A stretch of DNA of 64,000 nucleotides from Bacteroides acidifaciens (GTDB lineage: Bacteria > Bacteroidota > Bacteroidia > Bacteroidales > Bacteroidaceae): positions 2,046,001-2,110,000 of the forward strand of contig NZ_CAEUHO010000001.1 of the NCBI RefSeq assembly GCF_903181435.1, in the 5' to 3' direction. This document shows positions 52,747-60,903 of the stretch, piece after piece. Position numbers and translations under genes: made by a program. The notes beneath the pieces were generated by a model that was not told where the DNA came from, did not search any database, and saw nothing but the letters and a program-made list of their open reading frames with translations. Position 1 is the first letter of the stretch, and every line of letters starts with the position of its first letter.

Positions 52747-53595
52747 ATGAAGTATTTTGAGTTCACATTCCATACCAACCCTTGCACTGAAACAGTTAAT
52801 GACGTACTGGCTGCCGTGCTTGGCGAAGTAGGATTCGAGAGTTTTGTTGAATGTGAAAGCGGGTTGACCGCCTATATCCAACAATCATTATATGACGAAA
52901 CCGCTATTCAAACTGCAATCACCGAGTTCCCCCTGCCCGATACGGAAATCAAATTTACTTATACAGAAGCAGAAGACAAGGATTGGAACGAAGAATGGGA
53001 GAAGAATTTCTTCCAGCCGATTATTATCGGCGACCGATGCGTGATTCACAGCACTTTCCACCAAGACGTTCCCAAAGCAGAATATGATATTGTTATCAAT
53101 CCGCAAATGGCTTTCGGGACAGGACACCATGAAACAACAAGCCTTATCATTGAAGAGTTGCTGGATAGCGAACTGAAAGATAAATCACTCCTCGATATGG
53201 GCTGTGGGACTTCGATTCTTGCCATCCTCGCAAGAATGAGAGGCGCACGTCCGTGCACAGCTATCGACATTGACGAATGGTGCGTACGAAATTCTATCGA
53301 GAATATTGAATTGAATCATGTAGATGATATTGCCGTTTCTCAAGGAGATGCTTCGTCCCTTGTTGGGAAAGGACCGTTCGACGTTATTATTGCCAATATC
53401 AACCGGAATATTCTGTTGAATGATATGAAACAATATGTCGCTTGTATGCAGCCGGGGTCTGAACTGTATATGAGCGGATTCTATGTAGATGATATCGCAG
53501 TTATTCGTGAAGAAGCGGAAAAGAACGGATTGACTTATGTCCATTATAAAGAGAAGAATCGTTGGGCAGAAGTGAAGTTCATTTATAAAGCCTGA
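52747..53595 (+). CDS. prmA: Ribosomal protein L11 methyltransferase
   Basis: 282 aa class I SAM-dependent methyltransferase acting on ribosomal protein L11. The SAM-binding LLDMGCGTSILAILARMRGA (about 146-165) is motif I. DIDEWCVRNSIENIELN and FDVIIANINRNILLNDMKQY (about 212-231, containing an NIN motif related to the NPPY-like catalytic loop) match the family. The PQMAFGTGHHETTSLIIE segment (about 118-135) is a PrmA signature. The N-terminal 90 residues form the L11-recognition domain. Single gene, followed by a hairpin. Confidence 0.92.
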   Translation: MKYFEFTFHTNPCTETVNDVLAAVLGEVGFESFVECESGLTAYIQQSLYDETAIQTAITEFPLPDTEIKFTYTEAEDKDWNEEWEKNFFQPIIIGDRCVIHSTFHQDVPKAEYDIVINPQMAFGTGHHETTSLIIEELLDSELKDKSLLDMGCGTSILAILARMRGARPCTAIDIDEWCVRNSIENIELNHVDDIAVSQGDASSLVGKGPFDVIIANINRNILLNDMKQYVACMQPGSELYMSGFYVDDIAVIREEAEKNGLTYVHYKEKNRWAEVKFIYKA

Positions 53596-53628
53596 TAATT
53601 TTTTGAATAACAGAATTAAAAAACGAGA

Positions 53629-53665
53629 GGGTGCCAGAAAGGAACGTTTTTTCCTTTTGACACCC
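53629..53665. terminator. Imperfect hairpin between prmA and the flavodoxin gene
   Basis: GGGTG (53629-53633) with CACCC (53661-53665), extended inward through an imperfect AGAAAGGAA/TTCCTTTT pairing. It lies between convergent genes and is a plausible bidirectional terminator, though the stem contains mismatches. Confidence 0.45.
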
Positions 53666-53692
53666 CCGTTACATATTTATAATATAAAGAAG

Positions 53693-54199
53693 TTATTTAA
53701 ACTCCTTCTTTACCTGCTCACACCAGTCCTTGATTTTCTTTTTCGCCTGTTCCGATTGATTATCCAAGTCAACGACCAGTCCGCACCAATGGTCACCACG
53801 CAATGCTTTTGAACGTTCAAAAGTATATCCTTCGGAAGAAGTGAAACCTATCAATGTGGCTCCGTCCTCTTCGAAGACTTCTGCCAGCAACCCGATGCCG
53901 TCCGCAAAGTTTTCCGGATAGCGTATCTGGTCACCCAATCCGAAGATAGCCACTTTCTTTCCTTTTAAATCCATTGTCCGGAGTTCCGGCAACAGTTCGT
54001 CCCAGTAGGTAGGAAGTTCACCGTCAAACCAGGTGGAAGCACCGACTATAAAACAGTCATAAGCGGCAAAATCATTCTGCCATGCTTGTTCTATCGGCAC
54101 TGCCGTTATCTTGTCTTCACCAAATTCCTGTTGAATCTTCTCTGCTACCCAACTCGTCTTTTCAGCCTTAGCGGCATAAAATAATCCTATCCTTTTCAT
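53693..54199 (-). CDS. fldA: Long-chain flavodoxin with atypical phosphate loop
   Basis: 168 aa, length of long-chain flavodoxins. Flavin-site features are conserved: GASTWFDGELPTYWDE (about 53-68) with the flavin-stacking Trp region, AIFGLGDQIRYPENFADGIGLL (about 85-106) and FTSSEGYTFERSKALRGDHWCGLVVDLDNQSE (about 119-150). However, the FMN phosphate loop, normally (S/T)xTGxT, reads YAAKAEKT (about 8-15) and lacks the Gly and first Thr/Ser. FMN binding may be weak or altered. It is 13 bp downstream of the E1 stop, as the last gene of the lpdA operon, which suggests a redox role linked to that dehydrogenase. Confidence 0.85.
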   Translation of the reverse strand: MKRIGLFYAAKAEKTSWVAEKIQQEFGEDKITAVPIEQAWQNDFAAYDCFIVGASTWFDGELPTYWDELLPELRTMDLKGKKVAIFGLGDQIRYPENFADGIGLLAEVFEEDGATLIGFTSSEGYTFERSKALRGDHWCGLVVDLDNQSEQAKKKIKDWCEQVKKEFK

Positions 54200-54212
54200 A
54201 ATCTACTACTAT

Positions 54213-56246
54213 TTAATATTCCAATAATTTCTTGGCTGCTTCATAAATTTTAGCCTCATCCGGCAGAATCTCTTTTTCAAGAATCGGATTGAAACCGACA
54301 GGGGTAAATGTAGAACCTACACGCTGCACAGGTGCGTCCAAATAACGGAACATCTCTCCGCCAATCATAGCGGCAAGCTCCGCCCCAAAACCGGAGAAAA
54401 CTTTATCTTCATGGACAACCAACGCCTTACTTGTTTTCTTCACCGACTCGAAGATTGCTTCCTTATCTAATGGTATCAAAGAACGAATGTCGATGACTTC
54501 CACTTTCCATCCACCCTCTTTCTCCAACCGTTCTGCCGCATGCAGGCAGAAATGAGTAGTGTTACCATAAGTAATGATACTCAAATCCGTTCCCTCACGA
54601 CGGATACGTGCCTTGCCGAAAGGAACTTCAAAATCTTCCGGCACAACGGTGGCCGCTTCTACGGAGTTATACAATGCTTTCGGTTCGAGGAACAGGGTAA
54701 ACCCTTTGGAACGCATACTAGTACGAAGTAATCCGGCTGCATCATCCGCAAAGGAAGGGCAGACAATACGCGCTCCCGGCAAGGTTGTAAGAGCACCCTC
54801 TATGTTTTGGGAATGATAAAGACCTCCACCGATATAGCCACCGGAAGCCAGACGCAGGGTTATGTTCGGAGCAAATTTTCCATTGCTACGCCAGTATTCA
54901 TGCGTACACTCCACATATTGCTCGACGGCAGGCCAGAAGTAATCGGCAAATTCCGCGCCTTCTATCACAACATGGATTTTGGGGTCAAAACGGCTCATTC
55001 CGTTGGCTGTACCTACAATATAATCTTCGGCAATCGGTGCACTGAACACACGGGAATCGCCAAATTCCTGTTGCATGCCTTTCGTCACATTAAATACACC
55101 GCCTTTTTCCTTATTTGCCACATCTTGCCCCCATATAAAGGTGTCGGGATTATGGCGGAATTCCGCTTTCAATGTCTCGTTAATGGCATTGACCAGGAAA
55201 GTCTTCTCTCCTTCCTCTTCATGAGTGCCTTCCTTATATTTCTGTGGTTGATAGGGTTCGGGCATTACGAAATCATAGATGCTCTTGGGGTCAGGGTCGG
55301 GAGCAGCCAATGCTTTCCGGTTGGCAGCAGATAATTCTTTTTTAGCTGCTGCCTCTATTTCTTGCAGTTCCTCTTCAGTCAGCCGTTTGTAGCGGAGTAA
55401 CATCCGACGGAATTTCAGTAACGGGTCGGCTTCCTTTACATATTCCAGCTCGTTTTCATCCCGGTATAAGGTATGTTTGTCCGAATTGGAATGAGAACCG
55501 ATGCGAACACAGTTAGCCTGCACAATCACGGGATTACGGGTAGTAATCGCATATTCGCGGGCTTCGGTCATGGCGTTCATCGAGTCGAACACATCTTTTC
55601 CATTGCAATAGATGATTTTCAGGTTCTTGAAGCCAGAGAAGTTTTCTGCTACTTTACGGTTGGCGGTCTGCTCCGATTTAGGAACAGAGATGCCGTAGCC
55701 GTTATCCTGAATCACAAAAATAACAGGGAGACGTTCGAGGCTGGCACCATTGATAGCTTCATAAACAAAGCCTTCGGACGTAGCCGATTCTCCATGCGAA
55801 GTAATGGCAACCCCTTTATGTCCATAATATACCATTGCCCGCGCCACACCTGCCGCATGAAGGTCGTGTGTACCCGTTGCGGAAGAAATGTTTTCTATAT
55901 GCCATTCCGGTTTGGCGAAATGGTTCGACATATGGCGTCCGCCGCTTCCGGGGTCGGTTGCCTTTGATATACCGTTCAGGATTATTTCTTCTGCGGTCAT
56001 TCCGGCAGAGAGTACGGTCAGCATATCACGATAGTAAGGGAACAGGAAGTCTTCTCCAAGAGTAAATACCTGTCCGATAGCCAGTTGGATACCATCATGT
56101 CCCGCATAGGGAGCATGGTAAGACCAACCCAACGATTGCAGCAGGTAAGACGGTGCCTTTTCGTCCAAGGCACGCCCTAATGTCATCAGATGATACCACT
56201 TCTTTAAAGTTTCGACATCTGTATTTTTTATATCATACTTTTTCAT
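54213..56246 (-). CDS. Fused alpha/beta E1 subunit of a 2-oxoacid dehydrogenase complex
   Basis: 677 aa from the ATG at 56246, which gives MKKYDIKN. The alpha half (about 1-330) binds TPP via GVAITSHGESATSEGFVYEAINGAS (Glu where GDG has Asp) and ends with QDNGYGISVP. The beta half starts about 350 (NAINETLKAEFRHNPDTFIWGQDV) and ends with the HEDKVFSGFGAELAAMI transketolase-C part. Fused E1 chains are common in Bacteroidetes and resemble branched-chain or pyruvate dehydrogenase E1. With E2, E3 and lplA it makes a complete complex. The start was set at 56246, 38 bp after the E2 stop. Substrate (pyruvate or branched-chain 2-oxoacids) is not decidable from sequence alone. Confidence 0.88.
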   Translation of the reverse strand: MKKYDIKNTDVETLKKWYHLMTLGRALDEKAPSYLLQSLGWSYHAPYAGHDGIQLAIGQVFTLGEDFLFPYYRDMLTVLSAGMTAEEIILNGISKATDPGSGGRHMSNHFAKPEWHIENISSATGTHDLHAAGVARAMVYYGHKGVAITSHGESATSEGFVYEAINGASLERLPVIFVIQDNGYGISVPKSEQTANRKVAENFSGFKNLKIIYCNGKDVFDSMNAMTEAREYAITTRNPVIVQANCVRIGSHSNSDKHTLYRDENELEYVKEADPLLKFRRMLLRYKRLTEEELQEIEAAAKKELSAANRKALAAPDPDPKSIYDFVMPEPYQPQKYKEGTHEEEGEKTFLVNAINETLKAEFRHNPDTFIWGQDVANKEKGGVFNVTKGMQQEFGDSRVFSAPIAEDYIVGTANGMSRFDPKIHVVIEGAEFADYFWPAVEQYVECTHEYWRSNGKFAPNITLRLASGGYIGGGLYHSQNIEGALTTLPGARIVCPSFADDAAGLLRTSMRSKGFTLFLEPKALYNSVEAATVVPEDFEVPFGKARIRREGTDLSIITYGNTTHFCLHAAERLEKEGGWKVEVIDIRSLIPLDKEAIFESVKKTSKALVVHEDKVFSGFGAELAAMIGGEMFRYLDAPVQRVGSTFTPVGFNPILEKEILPDEAKIYEAAKKLLEY

Positions 56247-56284
56247 AGGTAATGAAGTTCTTAATGAATGAAACAATCTGTTTA

Positions 56285-57628
56285 TCAACCTTGCCAGTTC
56301 TCTAGATAATCGGCAATGAAATGCAGGAAGTTACCGCCTAACATTCCGTCTACCACCCGATGGTCATAAGACAAAGAGAGATACATCTTATGACGAATGG
56401 CAATCGTATCGCCTTCGGGAGTTTCTATGACGGCAGGTTTCTTTTCGATATAGCCTACTCCCAGAATAGCTACCTGTGGCTGATTGATAATCGGCGTACC
56501 GAACAGGCTCTTGAACGTACCGAAGTTGGTGATGGTAAATGTGCCACCGTCAATATCTTCGGGCATCAATTTGTTATCTCTTGCTTTCAGAGCCAGAGAG
56601 TCAATGGCAACAGCCAATCCATTCAGGTTCAGACGGTCGGCATCATGCACTACGGGCACAATCAGATTTCCATCGTTCAAAGAAACGGCAATACCCACAT
56701 TGATATGTTTCTTGAAGAGAATATTGTATCCGTCTACGGATACATTCACTTGCGGATAGGTTGCTAATGCTTTCGCTACAGCTTCCGTTATCACGGGCAT
56801 ATAAGTCAACTTGACACCTTCGCGGCGGAAGAAAGCATCCTTGTTCTTTTCACGCCAACGCACCAATTTAGTGACATCTACTTCTACCACATTAGTGACA
56901 TGCGGAGACACTTTCTTGGACATGACCATATGGTCGGCAATAATCCGGCGGACACGGTCCATCTCTTTCACTTCCACTCCCGGCATAGCGGAGACAGGCG
57001 CAGATGATTTGGATTCAGCGGGAGAAGAAGAAGATTTCGGGCTTACCGTTTCGGTTGAAACAGCAACTGCTGGTTTGTTCACAGCCGAAGCAGTTACAGA
57101 TACCGACGGTTTCGTACCACCGCTGCCCCCTCTTTTCCTTTTATCAATATAGTCTTTTATATCCTTCTTGCTCAATCGTCCTTCATAGCCGGTGCCCTGT
57201 ATAGCATCCAGTTCTTCCTTCGGAATCTTCGCTTCTCTTGCCAACTGAATCACCACAGGAGAGTACCAACGCTCTTCCTCGACAACCACCTGTTCGGCAA
57301 CTTCTTTCTGAAGTTGGGTCTGTTTTTCAGGCGCTTCCACTTTTACAGTTTCTTCACTGGCAACGTCTCCATCGGAAGCCCCTTCACCATCCAAATCTAT
57401 AATGGCTACAACTGTACCTACCGCAATGGTATCCCCTTCCTTATATAAAATCTCAACTACTTTCCCCTCTACCGGAGAAGGTATTTCAGCACTTACTTTA
57501 GCAGTATTCACTTCAAAAAGAACATCGTCTTCCTGAACCATATCACCCACTTTTACAGACCAGGAAACAATCGTCCCCTCGGTTATACTCTCGCCCAACT
57601 TGGGCATTTTTATTTCGAATCTTGACAT
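56285..57628 (-). CDS. Dihydrolipoamide acyltransferase (E2)
   Basis: 447 aa. The N-terminal lipoyl domain carries the attachment lysine in FEVNTAKVSAEIPSP (about 39-53). A linker and the peripheral subunit-binding domain (PVVIQLAREAKIPKEELDAIQGTGYEGRLSKKDI, about 125-160) follow. A Ser/Thr/Lys/Pro-rich linker (about 165-220) leads to the catalytic domain with DHRVVDGMLGG near the C-terminus. This is the standard one-lipoyl-domain layout. It is the core of the complex formed with the fused E1 (38 bp downstream) and E3 (lpdA, upstream). A 109-bp gap to lplA has no clear promoter. Confidence 0.92.
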   Translation of the reverse strand: MSRFEIKMPKLGESITEGTIVSWSVKVGDMVQEDDVLFEVNTAKVSAEIPSPVEGKVVEILYKEGDTIAVGTVVAIIDLDGEGASDGDVASEETVKVEAPEKQTQLQKEVAEQVVVEEERWYSPVVIQLAREAKIPKEELDAIQGTGYEGRLSKKDIKDYIDKRKRGGSGGTKPSVSVTASAVNKPAVAVSTETVSPKSSSSPAESKSSAPVSAMPGVEVKEMDRVRRIIADHMVMSKKVSPHVTNVVEVDVTKLVRWREKNKDAFFRREGVKLTYMPVITEAVAKALATYPQVNVSVDGYNILFKKHINVGIAVSLNDGNLIVPVVHDADRLNLNGLAVAIDSLALKARDNKLMPEDIDGGTFTITNFGTFKSLFGTPIINQPQVAILGVGYIEKKPAVIETPEGDTIAIRHKMYLSLSYDHRVVDGMLGGNFLHFIADYLENWQG

Positions 57629-57737
57629 AGACAGTAAATTTATTTATTCAACCTTGATATAATAGAACAATGGGCTGAAATAGAAAGTTTTATGTTAAGG
57701 TATTTTTAACCGGATTCTGATTAACGCAACTTAGAAT

Positions 57738-58466
57738 TCAACGGCTATATATCCACTCTTTCCGAATATACTTTTCTTTCCGAAGCTGATTGACAGCCAC
57801 TATCTCCTCTCCACTGAATGAACTGACCATCTGTGATTTGCTGAAATACTGAAAAGCATTCTCTTTGAAATCATCCACTGTCCCCACTGAAAGATGCTTA
57901 CGGATATTAGTCACTTCACTCCGAACGGACGGAACAGCGTATATGGAAGACAAAGTTCCACCATCAACTAACGGCTCCGGGTTCAGTACCTTATTCAGCA
58001 CCGTAAGATTGGTATCATAAAGTAATGTACAATGATATAGAACCCTGTCTTTATGTACACACTGCGCACTTCCCGATATTTTCAACCCATCCAGATAGAT
58101 GCCGAGTCTTTCATCTCCTTTTGCCATTACGCCTATGGATGCCAAAAAGTCCAACGTCCGTTGCAGATAAGTGGCAAACTCGGGGAGATGCGAAACCGTT
58201 TCGATAAAAGTCAGATTGACATTACCCAAATCATGATACACCGTTCCCCCGCCCGAAAAGCGACGGGCGATATGTATCCGTTCCTGTTCCGCCCATTCCG
58301 TATCCACTTCCGACTGCAAACGCTGATGTTTACCTATCACGACAGAGGGAGTATCCTGCCAAAGCATAAAAACGTCATCGTTTCCTTGCTTCAACAAATA
58401 CTCTTCTGCCGCTAGATGAAAATAAATATCAGTATAAGGACTGTATATACATCGAATCATAGACAT
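57738..58466 (-). CDS. lplA: Lipoate-protein ligase A family protein
   Basis: 242 aa. The ligase/biotinyl-transferase fold begins YFHLAAEEYLLKQGNDDVFMLWQDTPSVVIGKHQ (about 15-48). The RRFSGGGTVYHDLGNVNLTFI motif (about 68-88) is the lipoyl-AMP binding site, and SGSAQCVHKDRVLYHCTLLYDTNL (about 131-154) contains the second glycine/lysine region. It attaches lipoate to the E2 lysine. Position between lpdA (13-bp gap) and E2 in one operon fits a dedicated lipoylation enzyme. The C-terminal domain is short, as in LplA-like two-gene or minimal ligases, so activity may need no separate accessory chain. Confidence 0.9.
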   Translation of the reverse strand: MSMIRCIYSPYTDIYFHLAAEEYLLKQGNDDVFMLWQDTPSVVIGKHQRLQSEVDTEWAEQERIHIARRFSGGGTVYHDLGNVNLTFIETVSHLPEFATYLQRTLDFLASIGVMAKGDERLGIYLDGLKISGSAQCVHKDRVLYHCTLLYDTNLTVLNKVLNPEPLVDGGTLSSIYAVPSVRSEVTNIRKHLSVGTVDDFKENAFQYFSKSQMVSSFSGEEIVAVNQLRKEKYIRKEWIYSR

Positions 58467-58479
58467 GGAGGAATAAGAA

Positions 58480-59823
58480 TTAAAACATTATCTCATGATA
58501 AATCTCTCCGACCGTCGGATGAGGGAATACAGTATTCTGGAATTCTTCCACCGTATAGCCTCTCTGAATGGCAATGCCGGCTATCACAATCAGTTCCGAT
58601 GCCGGATTTCCCAACATATGGCAACCGATGATTTTCCCCTCTTCATCCTGAATCAGCTTACAAAGTCCATTGCCTTGCTCATTCTCCGCAACGAACCGCC
58701 CGGAATAAACCATCGGCAATTTCGTAACACGATAAGGAAGACCTAGCTTTATCAGTTCTTCTTCAGTTTTTCCCACGCCTGCCACTTCGGGATTAGTGTA
58801 GACTACTCCCGGAACACAATCGTAATTCATACGGTCTTCTACACCCAATATATGATTAATCGCAACTTCCGCCTCACGAATGGCGGTATGCGCCAATAAG
58901 GAATATCCCGTAATGTCTCCACAAGCATATACCCTAGGATGCGAAGTCTGCAGATGTTCATCTACTTTTACTCCATTCCGGTGCAACTCTATCTTCAGCT
59001 TATCCAATCCTACATTAGACAAATTCGCCTTTCGACCGACGCTGAGCAATATTTTATCCGCTTCAATCGTAGAAACCTTGCCTTCTTTCTCAATTACCAC
59101 TCCGCCAGGTTTCACTTCCACAACTTTCGTATTCAGATAAAAAACGACTCCCCGTTTGGCATATTCGGCGCGAAGCATACCGCTGGTTTCCTTATCCATT
59201 GCTCCCAATATTTCAGGCATCATTTCCACCACATGAACCTTTACACCCATGCTATTGAAAAAAGAAGCAAATTCCATCCCAATCACTCCGCCACCGATAA
59301 TGACTAAAGTTTTAGGAAGTACCTTTATTTCCAACGCTTCCTTGGAAGTCCAATAACTGACTTCCGACAATCCCGGAATCGGAGGAATCACTGTATCGGA
59401 GCCGGTACATACCAGCAGATATTTTGCAAAATAGATTTCTCCGTCACAAGCAATGCGGACCAACCCATTTTCTTCCCCTTCTATAAAAGCCTCTTTTTCC
59501 ACAATAGTCACTCCATAGGAGTTGACAGTCATCTTCACACCACCCGTCAGCATTTTCACCGTCTTATCTTTACGGCTCATGATTTTAGACAAATCAAAAG
59601 AAGGAGATTCGGCAGAAACGCCATATTTGGAAGCAGTCTTAATGCTATCCAGTATTTTAGCCGAATATAACAAAGTTTTAGTAGGAATACATCCTTCATT
59701 GAGACATACTCCACCTATTGCTTTCTTCTCGAAAAGAACGGCTTTCAATCCGTTTGCCCCTGCCCTTTCGGCGGCTGTATAACCAGCAGGGCCACCACCA
59801 ATAATAGCTATATCAAAATTCAT
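58480..59823 (-). CDS. lpdA: Dihydrolipoyl dehydrogenase (E3)
   Basis: 447 aa FAD/NAD(P)-binding flavoprotein. FAD motif IIGGGPAGYTAAERAG (about 7-22), redox disulfide GGVCLNEGCIPTKTLL (about 38-53) with the CxxxxC pair, NAD motif IIGGGVIGMEFASFFNSMG (about 174-192), and the C-terminal HPTVGEIYHE with the active-site His-Glu pair. It reoxidises dihydrolipoamide of the E2. First gene of the lpdA-lplA-E2-E1-flavodoxin operon. The ATG at 59823 is the end of an 11-bp inverted repeat in the leader, which may control initiation. Confidence 0.95.
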   Translation of the reverse strand: MNFDIAIIGGGPAGYTAAERAGANGLKAVLFEKKAIGGVCLNEGCIPTKTLLYSAKILDSIKTASKYGVSAESPSFDLSKIMSRKDKTVKMLTGGVKMTVNSYGVTIVEKEAFIEGEENGLVRIACDGEIYFAKYLLVCTGSDTVIPPIPGLSEVSYWTSKEALEIKVLPKTLVIIGGGVIGMEFASFFNSMGVKVHVVEMMPEILGAMDKETSGMLRAEYAKRGVVFYLNTKVVEVKPGGVVIEKEGKVSTIEADKILLSVGRKANLSNVGLDKLKIELHRNGVKVDEHLQTSHPRVYACGDITGYSLLAHTAIREAEVAINHILGVEDRMNYDCVPGVVYTNPEVAGVGKTEEELIKLGLPYRVTKLPMVYSGRFVAENEQGNGLCKLIQDEEGKIIGCHMLGNPASELIVIAGIAIQRGYTVEEFQNTVFPHPTVGEIYHEIMF

Positions 59824-59855
59824 AATCGTATTTTTTTAAGTAATAATACGATTAT
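59822..59855 (-). promoter_or_regulatory. Leader hairpin ending in the lpdA start codon
   Basis: In the mRNA, ATAATCGTATT (59855-59845) pairs with AATACGATTAT (59832-59822), an 11-bp perfect repeat with a 12-nt A/U loop. The 3' arm includes the AU of the start codon at 59823. Formation of the hairpin would mask the start. Candidate translational switch or protein-binding site. Confidence 0.5.
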
Positions 59856-59899
59856 AACAAATAAGAGAAGAGATAAGTTGTTCAGCGAAGAAAGACCCG

Positions 59900-60772
59900 C
59901 TATTTAATTGTCAGATTTTTAAGATCTTCCAACGTACCGTTGAATACATTCAGGTCGACGTCTTCCTTGATTCCAGGTACATTTCCCACATCCGTATGTT
60001 GCCAAAAGTCCCATTTACCCTGATACTTCACAGAGTCGACATAATAATGGGCAATCCAATAAGGATATGCGTTGAAAATGGAATCGTCCAGATAACGTGT
60101 CTTAAATTTATAGGAAGTATAAAGAATCGGCTTCACACCATAATGAGATTCCACACGGTCAAGCCAGCGTTTGATGCCTTGTTGTAATTCAGCCTTTTCT
60201 TTGCGTCCGGTCACTTCCACATCAAGTACAGGGGGTAAATCGCCTGTATCCAACTTTACAGTACGGATAAAAAAGTCGGCTTGCTTCAAAGCATCCGTAC
60301 TAGGAATATAAAAATGATAGGCTCCCCGTATAAATCCATGATTACGGGCATTGGCAAAGTTTGCCGAGAAAGTAGTATCGCCATGATCTCCGCCTTCTGT
60401 TGCCTTCATAAAGATGAAATGCAAAGGAGTCACCGTTTCCTTGTTCTGCCGAAGTCTCGGCCAGTCAATATTCCCCTGATAATGGGAAATATCAATTCCG
60501 TGAATATCGTATCCAGCCGGAATGCAAACTCCATATTCTTTTAATCCGTGGCAAGGTTTCCAACGGTAAGCATACGGACGGATAAAGAAATAATAAAAAG
60601 CAATGGAAAAACAACCGACAATCATTACTGCCAGAACATTGCGAAGCCAAACAGGCATGGCATGATTATGCTTCGCTTGTACCTTTTTCGGGGTACAGGA
60701 AGATTTGGAAGAAGAAGCCGTTCCCTTCTTTCTTGTAGTGGAAACAGTTTTTTTCTTCTGTACAGCAGACAT
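59900..60772 (-). CDS. GH25 lysozyme-family protein, membrane anchored
   Basis: 290 aa from the ATG at 60772 (a TTG seven codons upstream is less likely). A basic Ser/Lys-rich cytoplasmic N-terminus (about 1-45) precedes a membrane helix (VLAVMIVGCFSIAFYYFFI, about 48-66). The GH25 barrel follows: GIDISHYQGNIDWPRL (about 92-107) with the catalytic Asp, FIMKATEGGDHGDTTF, GAYHFYIPSTDALKQADFFIRTV and PPVLDVEVTG (about 180-189) with the catalytic Glu. The domain hydrolyses the MurNAc-GlcNAc bond in peptidoglycan and is placed in the periplasm. Single gene on the minus strand, downstream of PPi-PFK. Confidence 0.92.
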   Translation of the reverse strand: MSAVQKKKTVSTTRKKGTASSSKSSCTPKKVQAKHNHAMPVWLRNVLAVMIVGCFSIAFYYFFIRPYAYRWKPCHGLKEYGVCIPAGYDIHGIDISHYQGNIDWPRLRQNKETVTPLHFIFMKATEGGDHGDTTFSANFANARNHGFIRGAYHFYIPSTDALKQADFFIRTVKLDTGDLPPVLDVEVTGRKEKAELQQGIKRWLDRVESHYGVKPILYTSYKFKTRYLDDSIFNAYPYWIAHYYVDSVKYQGKWDFWQHTDVGNVPGIKEDVDLNVFNGTLEDLKNLTIK

Positions 60773-60826
60773 CGGGTTGTTACGTGGCGGCAAGTAAATT
60801 AAGGATTAAGTGATTAATGAGCGACG

Positions 60827-60888
60827 AAAAAAGAAACGGTGAACGATAATCATACAGACAAGCTGCACAGCATTAAACGTTCACCGTT
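60827..60888 (-). terminator. Intrinsic terminator downstream of the PPi-PFK gene
   Basis: On the minus strand AACGGTGAACG (60888-60878) pairs perfectly with CGTTCACCGTT (60845-60835), with a 32-nt loop that contains a small inner hairpin, then a T-rich stretch to 60827. It is 16 bp beyond the PFK stop. Confidence 0.7.
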
Positions 60889-60903
60889 AACATTAATCGT
60901 TAA

